Shown piece by piece: positions 43,413 to 53,476 of a stretch of DNA of 64,000 nucleotides. A model generated the notes under the pieces. It ran no database searches. It was not told the DNA's origin and saw only the letters and a list, made by a program, of their open reading frames with translations. Position 1 is the stretch's first letter. The number at the start of each line of letters is the position of its first letter. Location: assembly GCA_016708825.1 (NCBI GenBank), contig JADJEZ010000005.1, positions 230,562-294,561 of the forward strand, read 5' to 3'. This DNA comes from Betaproteobacteria bacterium (GTDB lineage Bacteria > Pseudomonadota > Gammaproteobacteria > Burkholderiales > Usitatibacteraceae). A program made the translations under genes and the position numbers.

Positions 43413-44294
43413 TCAGCGGCAGTGGGACGCGATGGCCTCGACGATCCTCGGGATCAGCGCCGCGGGCAGGTCGTGGCCCATGCCCTCGAACTCGAGCAGC
43501 TCGGCGCCGGGAATGCAGTGCGCCACTTCCCGCCCGGCCGCCTTGGGCACGAGCGGGTCCTCGAGGCCGTGGATCACGAGCGTGGGCGCGGCGATCGTGG
43601 CGAGTTCCCCGCGCCGGTCTCCCGAAGCGAGCATGGCGAGCATCTGCCGCGCGGTGCCCTCGGTGTCGTAGCCGCGACGGGCCGCGCGCCCGCATAGCTC
43701 CCGCAGCGCCTGCGGATCGGCCGGATAGCCCGGGCTTCCGATCACTTCCATCACGTGCACGAGGTGCTCCGCGACGCTCTCGGGATCGTTCGGGTCCCGG
43801 GGGCGATGCAGGATCGCGCCCAGGGCCCGTGGGCGTGCGATCGAGACGAAGGGATTGCCGCTGGAGGACATGATGGAGGTGAGGCTCGCCACGCACGCCG
43901 GATGCCGCGCCGCCATCACCTGCGCCACCATGCCGCCGAGCGAGGCGCCCACGACGTGCGCCTTCGCGATCGCCAGCGCGTCGAGGAGCCCCGCGACGTC
44001 GGCCGCCATGTCCGCAAGCGAGTAGGGCGCGTGCACCTCGAGCCCCATCACCGAGCGCGCCATCGCCAACGGGATCGGCGAGTGGTGCTCGCCCGCGATG
44101 CGCTGCGAAAGCCCGCAATCGCGGTTGTCCAGGCGCAGCACGCGAAAGCCCGCCCGCGCGAGCCCGTCGACGAACGGGTCCGGCCAGAAAGCGAGCGACA
44201 TGCCCAGCCCCATCACCAGGACCATCGCGGGGCCCGCCGGGTCGCCGCTTTCCTCGTACGCGAGCGAGATCCCGTTGGCCGTGAGGACCCGCAT
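43413..44294 (-). CDS. Alpha/beta hydrolase
   Basis: A 293-residue alpha/beta-hydrolase-fold enzyme. VLVMGLGMSLAFWPD is the oxyanion region, VVGASLGGMVAQVMA is the nucleophile elbow (serine near residue 118), TLVIHGLEDPLVP holds the acid region and EGMGHDLP the catalytic histidine. The sequence is like those of the RdmC/aclacinomycin methylesterase-like and TAP-like hydrolases, and the natural ester is unknown. It lies 7 bp after another hydrolase gene and in line with a wax-ester synthase, so a role in acyl-ester turnover is plausible. Confidence 0.85.
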   Translation of the reverse strand: MRVLTANGISLAYEESGDPAGPAMVLVMGLGMSLAFWPDPFVDGLARAGFRVLRLDNRDCGLSQRIAGEHHSPIPLAMARSVMGLEVHAPYSLADMAADVAGLLDALAIAKAHVVGASLGGMVAQVMAARHPACVASLTSIMSSSGNPFVSIARPRALGAILHRPRDPNDPESVAEHLVHVMEVIGSPGYPADPQALRELCGRAARRGYDTEGTARQMLAMLASGDRRGELATIAAPTLVIHGLEDPLVPKAAGREVAHCIPGAELLEFEGMGHDLPAALIPRIVEAIASHCR

Positions 44295-44301
44295 CGCGGC
44301 C

Positions 44302-45102
44302 CTAGAACCAGCCGTCGCGGGCGGGATCGCGATACAGCCACCCCCGCGTGCCGCCGCGATCGAAGGGCTTCCACGCCCCTTCGGGCTGCGCGAGCCGGTC
44401 GGCGATCGCATACCAGGCGAGCGGATTGAACCCCAGGCCCAGGTGGCTCGCCTCGACCTCGATGTTCTCGTGCTGCGGGCCCGCCTTCTCCACGCTGCAC
44501 TGCCAGGCGACGATGCCGTCGGAGCGGCTGAAGATCGAGGTCGTCGGCACGGGCGGCGGCACGCGCAGGGGTTCGTGGAGGTCCGCCGAGCCGATCTTGT
44601 GGCCGGTGACCTTCTCGTAGAGCCGCCAGGCGTTCGAGGCCTTCGGGTGACCCGTGAACGGCGTGCCCAGCGTGATCACGAGGCGCACGGCCTTCGGCAT
44701 TTCCTTCGCGAACTCGCGCGCGTAGATTCCGCCAAGGCTCCAGCCGATGAGCGAAACCTTGCGCTTGTGCCGCTTGTGGATCGCGGCGAGCCGGGCGCGG
44801 CACGCGTCCATCACGCCCTCGCGCGGGCCCTTGTTCGCGCCGAGCTCCCAGCCGTAGGGCACGTAGCCCCGCGCCTCGAGGAAGCCGCGCAGCGGCGCCG
44901 TCGTGCGGTCGGTTGCGAGGAGCCCCGGGAAGAGGAGCACCGGGTGGCCATCGCCCGCGGGCGCCTGGTCGAGGAGCGGGCGCAGGACGAGGGAGGCGCC
45001 GTACTCCCACGGGGCGCGCCACTCGAGCGCGAGGCGCAGCATCCCCGGCGCGCGCATCAGGCCGTAGTCGTACCAGTGCTCCAGGTGGTGCGTCTGCTTC
45101 AT
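44302..45102 (-). CDS. Lipase/esterase-like alpha/beta hydrolase
   Basis: A 266-residue hydrolase. The nucleophile elbow is LIGWSLGGIYAREFAK (serine near residue 122), preceded by HPVLLFPGLLATDRTTAPLR. The TSIFSRSDGIVAW block would hold the acid and EASHLGLGFNPLAW the histidine. It is like the PGAP1/lipase-class-2 branch. Its ATG overlaps the stop of the wax-ester synthase gene upstream (ATGA), so translation is coupled. Hydrolysis or remodelling of the stored acyl ester is the natural guess. Confidence 0.8.
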   Translation of the reverse strand: MKQTHHLEHWYDYGLMRAPGMLRLALEWRAPWEYGASLVLRPLLDQAPAGDGHPVLLFPGLLATDRTTAPLRGFLEARGYVPYGWELGANKGPREGVMDACRARLAAIHKRHKRKVSLIGWSLGGIYAREFAKEMPKAVRLVITLGTPFTGHPKASNAWRLYEKVTGHKIGSADLHEPLRVPPPVPTTSIFSRSDGIVAWQCSVEKAGPQHENIEVEASHLGLGFNPLAWYAIADRLAQPEGAWKPFDRGGTRGWLYRDPARDGWF

Positions 45103-46514
45103 GTTCCGCGCAGGTTCTTCAGTTCGTGGTGCGCATCGTACAGGGCGTCGGCCAGCCTGCCCACGTCCGGCATCGCGTCCTTCGCGGCAAGGAAGCCGAA
45201 ATCGAGCGAGCCCGCGTAGCTCTGCACGGTGATGTTCACCCCGAGGCCGTGCTCGACGATCGAGGCCGGCCACCACGTGAGCATCCTCGCCCCGGCAAGG
45301 TAGAGCGGCGCCTGCGGGCCCGCCACGTTGGAGACGATCACGTTCGCGAGCGGCGGGAAGGAGCGCACGCCCTGCGCGTAGCCGTAGGCGCGCGCGATCG
45401 CCGAAAGCACCCACGGGGCGCCGATCGAGGGGAAGTCCATCGGGATGATCGACCGCGCCGTGACGGTGATCGCCTTCGCGTTGCCCGCCGAGGCGCGTAT
45501 CGCCTCGAGGCGCTCCCGCGGGTCGGCCAGGTGCGTGGCGAGGTTCGCGAGGACCATCGTCGCGCGGGTCGAGTACACCGAATCCCCCTCCGCGCGAAGC
45601 GACACCGGCATCGCGGCCACCAGCGGCTTTCTCGGCAGCGCCTGGTGCGCCGCGAGGTAGTGCCGCAGGGCCCCGCTCACCAGGGCGAGCACCACGTCGT
45701 TCACCTTGGCGCCGTGGCGCTTCGCGATCCGCTTCACTTCGGCGAACGGGATCGAGGCCGTCGCGAAGACGCGCTGCCCGTCGATGGGGCCGTTGAACGC
45801 CGTGGCGGGGCCGATGGGCCACCCGCCCTTGCCGCCCTTGCCGGCCTTGCCTTTCGGCGCACCGAGGCCGGCGAGCGCGTCGATGCCGGAACTCACGACA
45901 CGGGCCACCTCGGGCAGCGCGCGCGCGAGCTTGGCGTATTCCCCCGCGCTCTTCGTGATCGCCGCGCCGAGGAGTGCGGCCACGCCGGGCGACTTCTCCA
46001 GCGGGCGCTTCTCCGGCTTCGGAACCCTGCGCGGCGTCGCGGACTCATCCAGGAGCGCCGTGGCGAGCTGCACGCCCGCCGCGCCATCGAGCGTCGCGTG
46101 GTGGATCTTGGAGTACCAGGCGATCTCGCCGCTCGCGAGCCCTTCGATCACGGTGAACATCCACAGGGGCCGGCTGCGGTCGAGCAACTCGCCGTGGAGC
46201 TTCGCGACGGTCGACTCCAGCACCGCCATCGAGCCGGGCTTGGCGAGCCGGATGCGGCGGATGTGGTGATCCAGGTCCACTTCCCGGTCCTCGACCCACA
46301 CCGGGCTCGCGACATCGAGCGGAAGCGAGGCGAGGCGGCGCGTGAAGAGCGGCGCCAGGTGCAGGCGCCCCGCGATGTGCTTCTTCGCCCGCGCGAAGAA
46401 CCTCGCGCGACTCCGGGCCGGCACCGCGTAGAGATGCAGCGAGCCCACGTGCATGGGGGTCTCGGGCGTCTCGAGCGAGAGGAAGGCGGAATCGAGGCCG
46501 GAAAGCGGTTTCAC
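45099..46514 (-). CDS. Wax ester synthase / diacylglycerol acyltransferase (WS/DGAT)
   Basis: A 471-residue bifunctional acyltransferase of the AtfA/Tgs family, esterifying fatty alcohols or diacylglycerol with acyl-CoA to make storage wax or triacylglycerol. LSGLDSAFLSLETPETPMHV is the usual N-terminus, IHHATLDGAAG contains the catalytic HHxxxDG (near residue 136), and the late PLYLAGARMLTWWPAS and VNITVQSYAG blocks are typical. A GTG at 46514 with AGGA upstream is preferred to the ATG at 46550. With two co-directional hydrolases it forms a small neutral-lipid unit. Confidence 0.88.
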   Translation of the reverse strand: MKPLSGLDSAFLSLETPETPMHVGSLHLYAVPARSRARFFARAKKHIAGRLHLAPLFTRRLASLPLDVASPVWVEDREVDLDHHIRRIRLAKPGSMAVLESTVAKLHGELLDRSRPLWMFTVIEGLASGEIAWYSKIHHATLDGAAGVQLATALLDESATPRRVPKPEKRPLEKSPGVAALLGAAITKSAGEYAKLARALPEVARVVSSGIDALAGLGAPKGKAGKGGKGGWPIGPATAFNGPIDGQRVFATASIPFAEVKRIAKRHGAKVNDVVLALVSGALRHYLAAHQALPRKPLVAAMPVSLRAEGDSVYSTRATMVLANLATHLADPRERLEAIRASAGNAKAITVTARSIIPMDFPSIGAPWVLSAIARAYGYAQGVRSFPPLANVIVSNVAGPQAPLYLAGARMLTWWPASIVEHGLGVNITVQSYAGSLDFGFLAAKDAMPDVGRLADALYDAHHELKNLRGT

Positions 46515-46662
46515 CGGCCCGATCCTAGTGGGAATCGGCGGCGGCGTCATGCACTTCGGCCGGTCGCGGCCGCCGCACCGGGTGGCCGCCCCGAACGGCG
46601 CACCGCGAAATCGGCGAAAATGGCGCTTTCACGCCGCGCAGCGAACCGCCCCCCACGCCCCC

Positions 46663-48436
<1,774 letters not shown>

Positions 48437-48515
48437 TTGCCGCGTCGCGCTTCCCGCATTTCGGGCCGGCGGCCACCCGGCCGCCGCCATTCGCCACCTT
48501 GAACCGGAGGAAACC

Positions 48516-48943
48516 ATGACCATCGGAACCTGCCTCTGCGGCACCCTGCGCTACGAGGTCGACGGCCCGTTCAGCGCGATGACGCACTGCCACTGCTCGA
48601 TGTGCCGCAAGCAGCACGGGAGCCTCTTCGCGACCTACGCCATCGCGCCCGCGAAGAGTTTCCGCTGGCTGGCCGGCGAGGACCGCGTGGCGAAGTACCA
48701 GTCCTCGGATCACGCGCGCTCGTTCTGCCCCACCTGCGGATCGGCGGCGCCGGGCGTGATGCCGGAAATGGGCATCGTCTTCCTGCCCGCCGGCAACCTC
48801 GAAGGCGACCCCGGCATCAAGCCGCAGCGCCACATCTTCGCGGGATCGAAGGCGCCCTGGTTCGACATCACCGACCAATTGCCGCAGCACGAGGCCTATC
48901 CGCCCGGGGTCGAGGCGAAGGGAATGGACCGGCCCACCTGTGA
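48516..48943 (+). CDS. GFA family protein 1 (CENP-V/GFA domain)
   Basis: A zinc-binding glutathione-dependent formaldehyde-activating (GFA) fold protein of about 142 residues. Zinc ligands are in GTCLCGTLRYEV, HCHCSMCRKQHGS and FCPTCGSA. The ATG has GGAGG 5 bp upstream. The frame stays open past the expected end. One lost base near 48937 would give the ending DRPxL and a TGA at 48941-48943 overlapping the GTG of the second copy. Family members handle glutathione adducts or are uncharacterised. Formaldehyde activity has been doubted for the type enzyme. Confidence 0.8.
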
Positions 48944-49362
48944 CGCCGCGCGAGGGAATCACCGAAGGCAGCTGCCTGTGCGGGAAGGTCGCCTACGAGG
49001 TGACCGGCGCGCCGGTGCGCGCGATGCACTGCCACTGCACGCGCTGCCGGCTCGGGCGCAGCGCCGCGCACGCCACCAACTTCTTCTACAAGGTCGACCA
49101 GTTCCGCTGGACGCGCGGGCAGTCGCTCGCCACCGAGTACAAGGTCCCGGATGCGAAGTTCCACGCCGTCGCGTTCTGCTCGCACTGCGGGTCGAAGGTG
49201 CCGCGGATCTCGGCGGAGCGCGGCGTCGTCCTCGTGCCAGGCGGCTCCCTCGACACCGATCCCGGCATGAAACCCACGGGGCACATCTTCGTCGCCGACA
49301 AGGCGCCGTGGTTCGACATCACCGATCCGCTTCCGCAGCACGCGCAGATGCCGGCGGGGTGA
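48940..49362 (+). CDS. GFA family protein 2 (CENP-V/GFA domain)
   Basis: A 140-residue second GFA-fold protein directly after the first. Zinc ligands are in GSCLCGKVAYEVTG, MHCHCTRCRLGRSAAH and FCSHCGSKVP. The ending PWFDITDPLPQ matches that of the first copy (PWFDITDQLPQ), so the pair arose by duplication followed by divergence in the CHC-C-x loop (RCRLGRSAAH versus MCRKQHGSLF). It starts at a GTG that overlaps the predicted stop of copy 1. The stop overlaps the start of the barrel protein gene. Confidence 0.87.
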   Translation: MTPREGITEGSCLCGKVAYEVTGAPVRAMHCHCTRCRLGRSAAHATNFFYKVDQFRWTRGQSLATEYKVPDAKFHAVAFCSHCGSKVPRISAERGVVLVPGGSLDTDPGMKPTGHIFVADKAPWFDITDPLPQHAQMPAG

Positions 49363-50366
49363 TGCGCGCGGGCCACCTCCCCGCGGCAATCCCCCGGGTG
49401 CGGCGGCTGCTACTGCTGATGGCGAGCGCGGCGGCCGTGACCGCGGGAGCGCAGGAACTGCTGCTGCTCGGCGGCGCCACCCGCGAGCGCAGCCTTCGGG
49501 AGACCACGCACGGCTGGGCGGTGGAATATGCGCAGGGCCTCGGCGAGAACGCGTACGCGACCCTCTCCTGGCTCAACGAGGGCCATGTGACGGCGCACCA
49601 CCGCGACGGCCACGCCGCGCAGCTCTGGGGCAGGGCCTCCTTCCTGGATCGGCGCCTGGGCGCAGCCCTCGGCATCGGGCCTTACCGCTACTTCGACACG
49701 GAGCAGGCCGGGCTCGGCGCCTCCTACGCGAACGACCACGGCTGGGGCGTCGTCTACAGCGCGGGCCTCACCTGGTACGCGGACCGGCGCTGGCTCTTCC
49801 ACCTGCGCGCCAACCGGATCGACACGCGCACCGGTATCGACACCACCATGCTTTTGGCCGGCGTCGGCTACCAGCTCGACGCCCCGTCTGCGCCGGGGCC
49901 TCGGCCCGCCGCGCCTGCGCTCGCCGGAAACACCACCCGCAACGAAGTGGCGCTCTTCCACGGGCGCACCATTCTGAACAGCTTCGAATCGGAAAACTCC
50001 GCGGCCACCGCCTTCGAGTACCGGCGCGGACTCGGCCCCTGGGTCGAGTGGTCGGCGGGGTGGCTGAACGAGGGAGGCAACGGCGTCATCCGCCGCAACG
50101 GCGCGACGGCCCAGCTCTGGCTCGTGCGCCCGTTCCTCGATCACCGGCTGGCGCTCGCGGCCGGCATCGGCGGCCTCGCCGTGAACGAGGAGACCGGGAC
50201 CGCCGGCCGCAGGAGCGACGACGACCGGGTATCGGGAATCGCCACGCTGACGGCGAGCTGGCGCCTCGATTCCCGCTGGTTCGCGCGCGTCTCCTGGAAC
50301 CGCGTCGTCACCGGCTACAGCCGCGACACGGACGTCATCCTGATGGGCGTCGGCCTGCGGTTCTGA
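49362..50366 (+). CDS. Putative outer-membrane beta-barrel protein with internal duplication
   Basis: A 334-residue exported protein (signal peptide to about residue 31, ending AGAQ). The two halves repeat each other. Half 1 has SWLNEGHVTAHHRDGHAAQL and FLDRRLGAALGIG. Half 2 has GWLNEGGNGVIRRNGATAQL and FLDHRLALAAGIGG. Alternating aromatic strands and the C-terminal phenylalanine (MGVGLRF) indicate an outer-membrane barrel. No enzymatic motif is recognised. Its start overlaps the second GFA gene's stop, and the haem-cyclase gene follows 53 bp later. It might be a porin-like partner of that sensor (inference). Confidence 0.65.
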   Translation: MRAGHLPAAIPRVRRLLLLMASAAAVTAGAQELLLLGGATRERSLRETTHGWAVEYAQGLGENAYATLSWLNEGHVTAHHRDGHAAQLWGRASFLDRRLGAALGIGPYRYFDTEQAGLGASYANDHGWGVVYSAGLTWYADRRWLFHLRANRIDTRTGIDTTMLLAGVGYQLDAPSAPGPRPAAPALAGNTTRNEVALFHGRTILNSFESENSAATAFEYRRGLGPWVEWSAGWLNEGGNGVIRRNGATAQLWLVRPFLDHRLALAAGIGGLAVNEETGTAGRRSDDDRVSGIATLTASWRLDSRWFARVSWNRVVTGYSRDTDVILMGVGLRF

Positions 50367-50419
50367 GCGCCCGGCTGTTAAGCTGGCCCCCGAGCGCAGT
50401 TGCCGCACCGGAGAAAACC

Positions 50420-51991
50420 ATGCCGAACGACCGCCGGACGACCCGCGAGACGCGCGGGACCACGCTGATCGCCCTCGTCGTCTTCCTGCTGCTGGGCCTG
50501 CCGCTCGCGGTGTGGCTGGACTTGAGAAGCCTCACCGAGTTCACGCTGCGCCGCCAGGCGACGGACCTCAACTCCGTCATCACGAGCGTGCGCAGCTTCT
50601 ACGGCACGAACGTCGCGGGGCGCATCCTCGGCTCCACCGGGCCGACCCAGGTCACCCACAACTACGAGTCGGTTCCCGGCGCGATCCCGATCCCGGCGAC
50701 GCTCTCGCTGGAGCTTGGCCGCGTCATCAGCGAGCAGCAGCAGAACATCAGCTACCGGTTCGTCTCCGACTACCCGTTCCGCAGCCGCGCCATGCATCCG
50801 CTCGACGACTTCGAGCGGCGCGCCCTGGCCGCGCTTCGCGCCAACCCGAAGCAGCTCATGTCGGAGGTCGCGGGCGGGCTCTTCAGCGACCAGGTGCGCC
50901 TCATCTCGCCGGTGATCATGGGCGAGACGTGCGTCGCCTGCCACAACCGGCACATCGAGAGCACGAAGCTCGACTGGAAGGTGGGCGACGTGCGCGGCAT
51001 CCAGGAGGTGAGCATCTCGCAGCCCATCGTCTCGAACCTGTTCTCGGTCAAGTACCTGCTCTTCTATTTCATCGTGGTGGCGGCGACCGGGCTCACCTTC
51101 ATCGCGATGCAGCGCCGCCAGGCGGCGGTGATCCGCGGGATGAACGGCGAGCTGGAGACCGCCAACGAGTTCCTGGCGACGCTGTCGATGAAGATTTCCC
51201 GCTACCTCTCCCCGCAGATCTACAAGAGCATCTTCAGCGGGCAGCGCGACGTCGTGATCCACACCGAGCGGAAGAAGCTCACGATCTTCTTTTCCGACAT
51301 CAAGGACTTCACCGCCACCACGGAGCGGCTGCAGCCCGAGCAGATCACGCGGCTGCTGAACGAGTACTTCACCGAGATGTCCGCGATCGCGCTGCGCCAC
51401 GGCGGGACGATCGACAAGTTCGTGGGCGATGCGATGCTCATCTTCTTCGGCGACCCGGAGACCCATGGCGAGGCGAAGGACGCCAGGGCGTGCCTGCGCA
51501 TGGCCCTCGAGATGCAGCAGCGCATCGCCGCGCTCAACGTGAGGTGGCGCAACGAGGGCGTGGAGAACCCCTTCCGCGTGCGCATGGGCGTGAACAGCGG
51601 CTTCTGCAACGTCGGCAATTTCGGCAGCGCCGACCGGATGGACTACACCATCATCGGCGCCGAGGCGAATCTCGCCGCCCGCCTGCAGTCGATCGCCGAC
51701 GCCGGCCGCATCGCGATCAGCTACGAGACCTACGCGCTGGTGCGCGGCATCCTCGTCGCGCACCCGTTGCCGCCCATCACGATGAAGGGCATCAGCCGCG
51801 AGGTGGTGCCCTACGTGGTCGAGGGGCTCCTCGACGCGGGCGGCGAGCGCGTCGAGATCTTCAGCGAGCACATGACCGGGCTCGATTTCTACCTCGACCC
51901 GGCCACCGTGGACGCGGGCGCCTCCGAGACAATCCGCGGTGTCCTGCGCAAGGCCCTCGATGCGCTGGAGCGGGTAAAGCCGCGAAAATAG
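50420..51991 (+). CDS. Membrane class III nucleotide cyclase with c-type haem sensor domain
   Basis: A 523-residue protein. There is a membrane helix at about 15-35 and then a periplasmic Tll0287-like (DUF3365) domain containing TCVACHNRH, a CxxCH c-type haem attachment site near residue 172. A second helix lies at about 213-232, a short coiled coil (NGELETANEFLATLSMKISR) follows, and the cyclase domain spans about 270-455. Metal-binding aspartates lie in IFFSDIKDFTATTERL and KFVGDAMLIFFGDP. GFCNVGNFGSADRMDYTIIG follows. It should make cAMP or cGMP in the cytoplasm in response to redox state or a gas at the haem. Substrate preference was not resolved. Confidence 0.85.
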   Translation: MPNDRRTTRETRGTTLIALVVFLLLGLPLAVWLDLRSLTEFTLRRQATDLNSVITSVRSFYGTNVAGRILGSTGPTQVTHNYESVPGAIPIPATLSLELGRVISEQQQNISYRFVSDYPFRSRAMHPLDDFERRALAALRANPKQLMSEVAGGLFSDQVRLISPVIMGETCVACHNRHIESTKLDWKVGDVRGIQEVSISQPIVSNLFSVKYLLFYFIVVAATGLTFIAMQRRQAAVIRGMNGELETANEFLATLSMKISRYLSPQIYKSIFSGQRDVVIHTERKKLTIFFSDIKDFTATTERLQPEQITRLLNEYFTEMSAIALRHGGTIDKFVGDAMLIFFGDPETHGEAKDARACLRMALEMQQRIAALNVRWRNEGVENPFRVRMGVNSGFCNVGNFGSADRMDYTIIGAEANLAARLQSIADAGRIAISYETYALVRGILVAHPLPPITMKGISREVVPYVVEGLLDAGGERVEIFSEHMTGLDFYLDPATVDAGASETIRGVLRKALDALERVKPRK

Positions 51992-52139
51992 CCCCGCCTC
52001 CCGCACGGATATCGCAGCCGGCGGGTGTAACATCACATCCGTTCGCCGCCAGGAATATGCGCACCGGCAAGATGAAAGTGCTGACGCTGCAGGCCTCACA
52101 CCACCGTCCGCCGGAATCCGGCGCGGCCAGGCATTCCCG

Positions 52140-52709
52140 ATGAGCAAGCCCGGGTCCCCGGAGGACGAGCTCGACTTCACCCACCCGGGCACCGCTCCCG
52201 CGCCGGCGATCACTCCCCAGCAGGTCGAGCGCGTGCGCAAGGAAGCGACGACCGGCGGCCAGCAGCTCGAGGCCACGGGCTACTTCGTGAGCATCGCGCG
52301 CCGGCCCGAAGCGCGCATCCCGCCACGGCACGGCAACAAGTACGTGGTGCTCGCGGTCGAGGACGATGCCGACCTGGGCCAGTTGCTCATCGACATCTTC
52401 ACGCTGTCGGGCTTCGAGGTGCGCTGGGCCTCGAACCGCGCGGAGATCAACGCGGAGTTGAATCGCAAGCCCGAGGCCGACGTGATCCTGATGGACATCA
52501 TCCTTCCCGACGCCAATGGCCTGGAGGTGCTGCAGCGCCTGCGCAGCCACCCCCGGCTCGGGAAGCTCCCGGTGATCATGATGACCGGGAAGTCCGGGCC
52601 GGAGGACGTGCTCGCCGGCCTCGCCGCGGGCGCGGACGGCTACGTGTCCAAGCCGTTCAAGATGAGCGGGCTGGTGAAGGCCGTGAACACCGTGCTGGGA
52701 AACAACTAG
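52140..52709 (+). CDS. Stand-alone response regulator receiver protein
   Basis: A 189-residue protein. Residues 1-65 are a non-conserved proline/alanine-containing extension. About 66-187 is a CheY-like receiver with acidic pocket VEDDADLG, the phosphoacceptor aspartate in VILMDIILPD (near residue 118), the conserved threonine in MMTGKSG and the lysine in YVSKPFK. There is no output domain. It follows the haem-cyclase gene by 148 bp on the same strand, and the histidine kinase is not in the window. It could link to the cyclase output, but that is inference. Confidence 0.82.
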   Translation: MSKPGSPEDELDFTHPGTAPAPAITPQQVERVRKEATTGGQQLEATGYFVSIARRPEARIPPRHGNKYVVLAVEDDADLGQLLIDIFTLSGFEVRWASNRAEINAELNRKPEADVILMDIILPDANGLEVLQRLRSHPRLGKLPVIMMTGKSGPEDVLAGLAAGADGYVSKPFKMSGLVKAVNTVLGNN

Positions 52710-52726
52710 GCGCCGCGCCAGCCGCC

Positions 52727-53446
52727 CTACGCTGCGCTCCGGTAGGTGATCACGAGGTCTCCCACGCCCTCCACGTGGCCCGCGAGCCGGTCGCCCGCCT
52801 TGACCGGGCCCACGCCGGCCGGGGTGCCCGAGAAGATCAGGTCGCCGGGCCTCAACGTGACGAGGCCGGACAGGTGCGCGATCTGCTCGGGCACGCTCCA
52901 GATCTGCATCGCGAGGTCGCCGCGCTGCCGCACCTCGCCGTTTACCTCGAGCGTGATCTCTCCCCGCGCCGGATGCCCGATTTCCGCGGCCGACCGCAGC
53001 GCCGAGACGGGCGCGCTCTCGTCGAAGCTCTTGCCCATTTCCCAGGGCCGGCCGAGCTTCTTCGCCTCGCCCTGGATGTCGCGGCGCGTCATGTCCAGCC
53101 CGACGCCGTAGCCCCAGACATGTTCGAGCGCCCGGTCCACGGGGATGTTCGCGCCGCCCTTGCCGATCGCGACCACCATCTCTATCTCGTGGTGCACGTC
53201 CCTGCTCGCGACGGGGTAGGCGATCGTCGAGCCGTCCTGCACGATCGCACTCGCGGCCTTCATGAAGAAGAACGGCGGCTCGCGGTCGGGGTCGTGGCCC
53301 ATCTCCCGCGCATGGTCGGCGTAGTTGCGGCCGACGCAGTAAATGCGGCCCACCGGGAAGCGCGCCTGGCTTCCGGCGACCGGAAGCGAGGGCAGCGGGC
53401 CGATGTCGATCACGTGCAGGGCTTCGCTCGATTGCTTCTGGTTCAT
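52727..53446 (-). CDS. Fumarylacetoacetate hydrolase family protein
   Basis: A 239-residue FAH-superfamily enzyme, typically hydrolysing or decarboxylating 2-oxo acids using Mg2+. RIYCVGRNYADHAREMG is the N-terminal signature. The metal-binding Glu residues lie in DVHHEIEMVVAIGKGG, with the GVGLDMTRRDIQGEAKKLG block and IFSGTPAGVGPVKAGD near the end. Many relatives act on fumarylpyruvate or acylpyruvates. It lies in the same direction as aspartate dehydrogenase (31 bp gap), facing the tctCBA genes, so it may process an imported dicarboxylate or aromatic ring-cleavage product. Confidence 0.85.
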   Translation of the reverse strand: MNQKQSSEALHVIDIGPLPSLPVAGSQARFPVGRIYCVGRNYADHAREMGHDPDREPPFFFMKAASAIVQDGSTIAYPVASRDVHHEIEMVVAIGKGGANIPVDRALEHVWGYGVGLDMTRRDIQGEAKKLGRPWEMGKSFDESAPVSALRSAAEIGHPARGEITLEVNGEVRQRGDLAMQIWSVPEQIAHLSGLVTLRPGDLIFSGTPAGVGPVKAGDRLAGHVEGVGDLVITYRSAA

Positions 53447-53476
53447 GGCTCTCCTTCGTGGATGGCGGACGGTGCG

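Noticed and set aside
48437..48515. GC-rich inverted repeat after glnS (GGCGGCC / GGCCGCC) as an intrinsic terminator
   Set aside because: No T-run follows and GC-rich complementarity arises easily in this genome.
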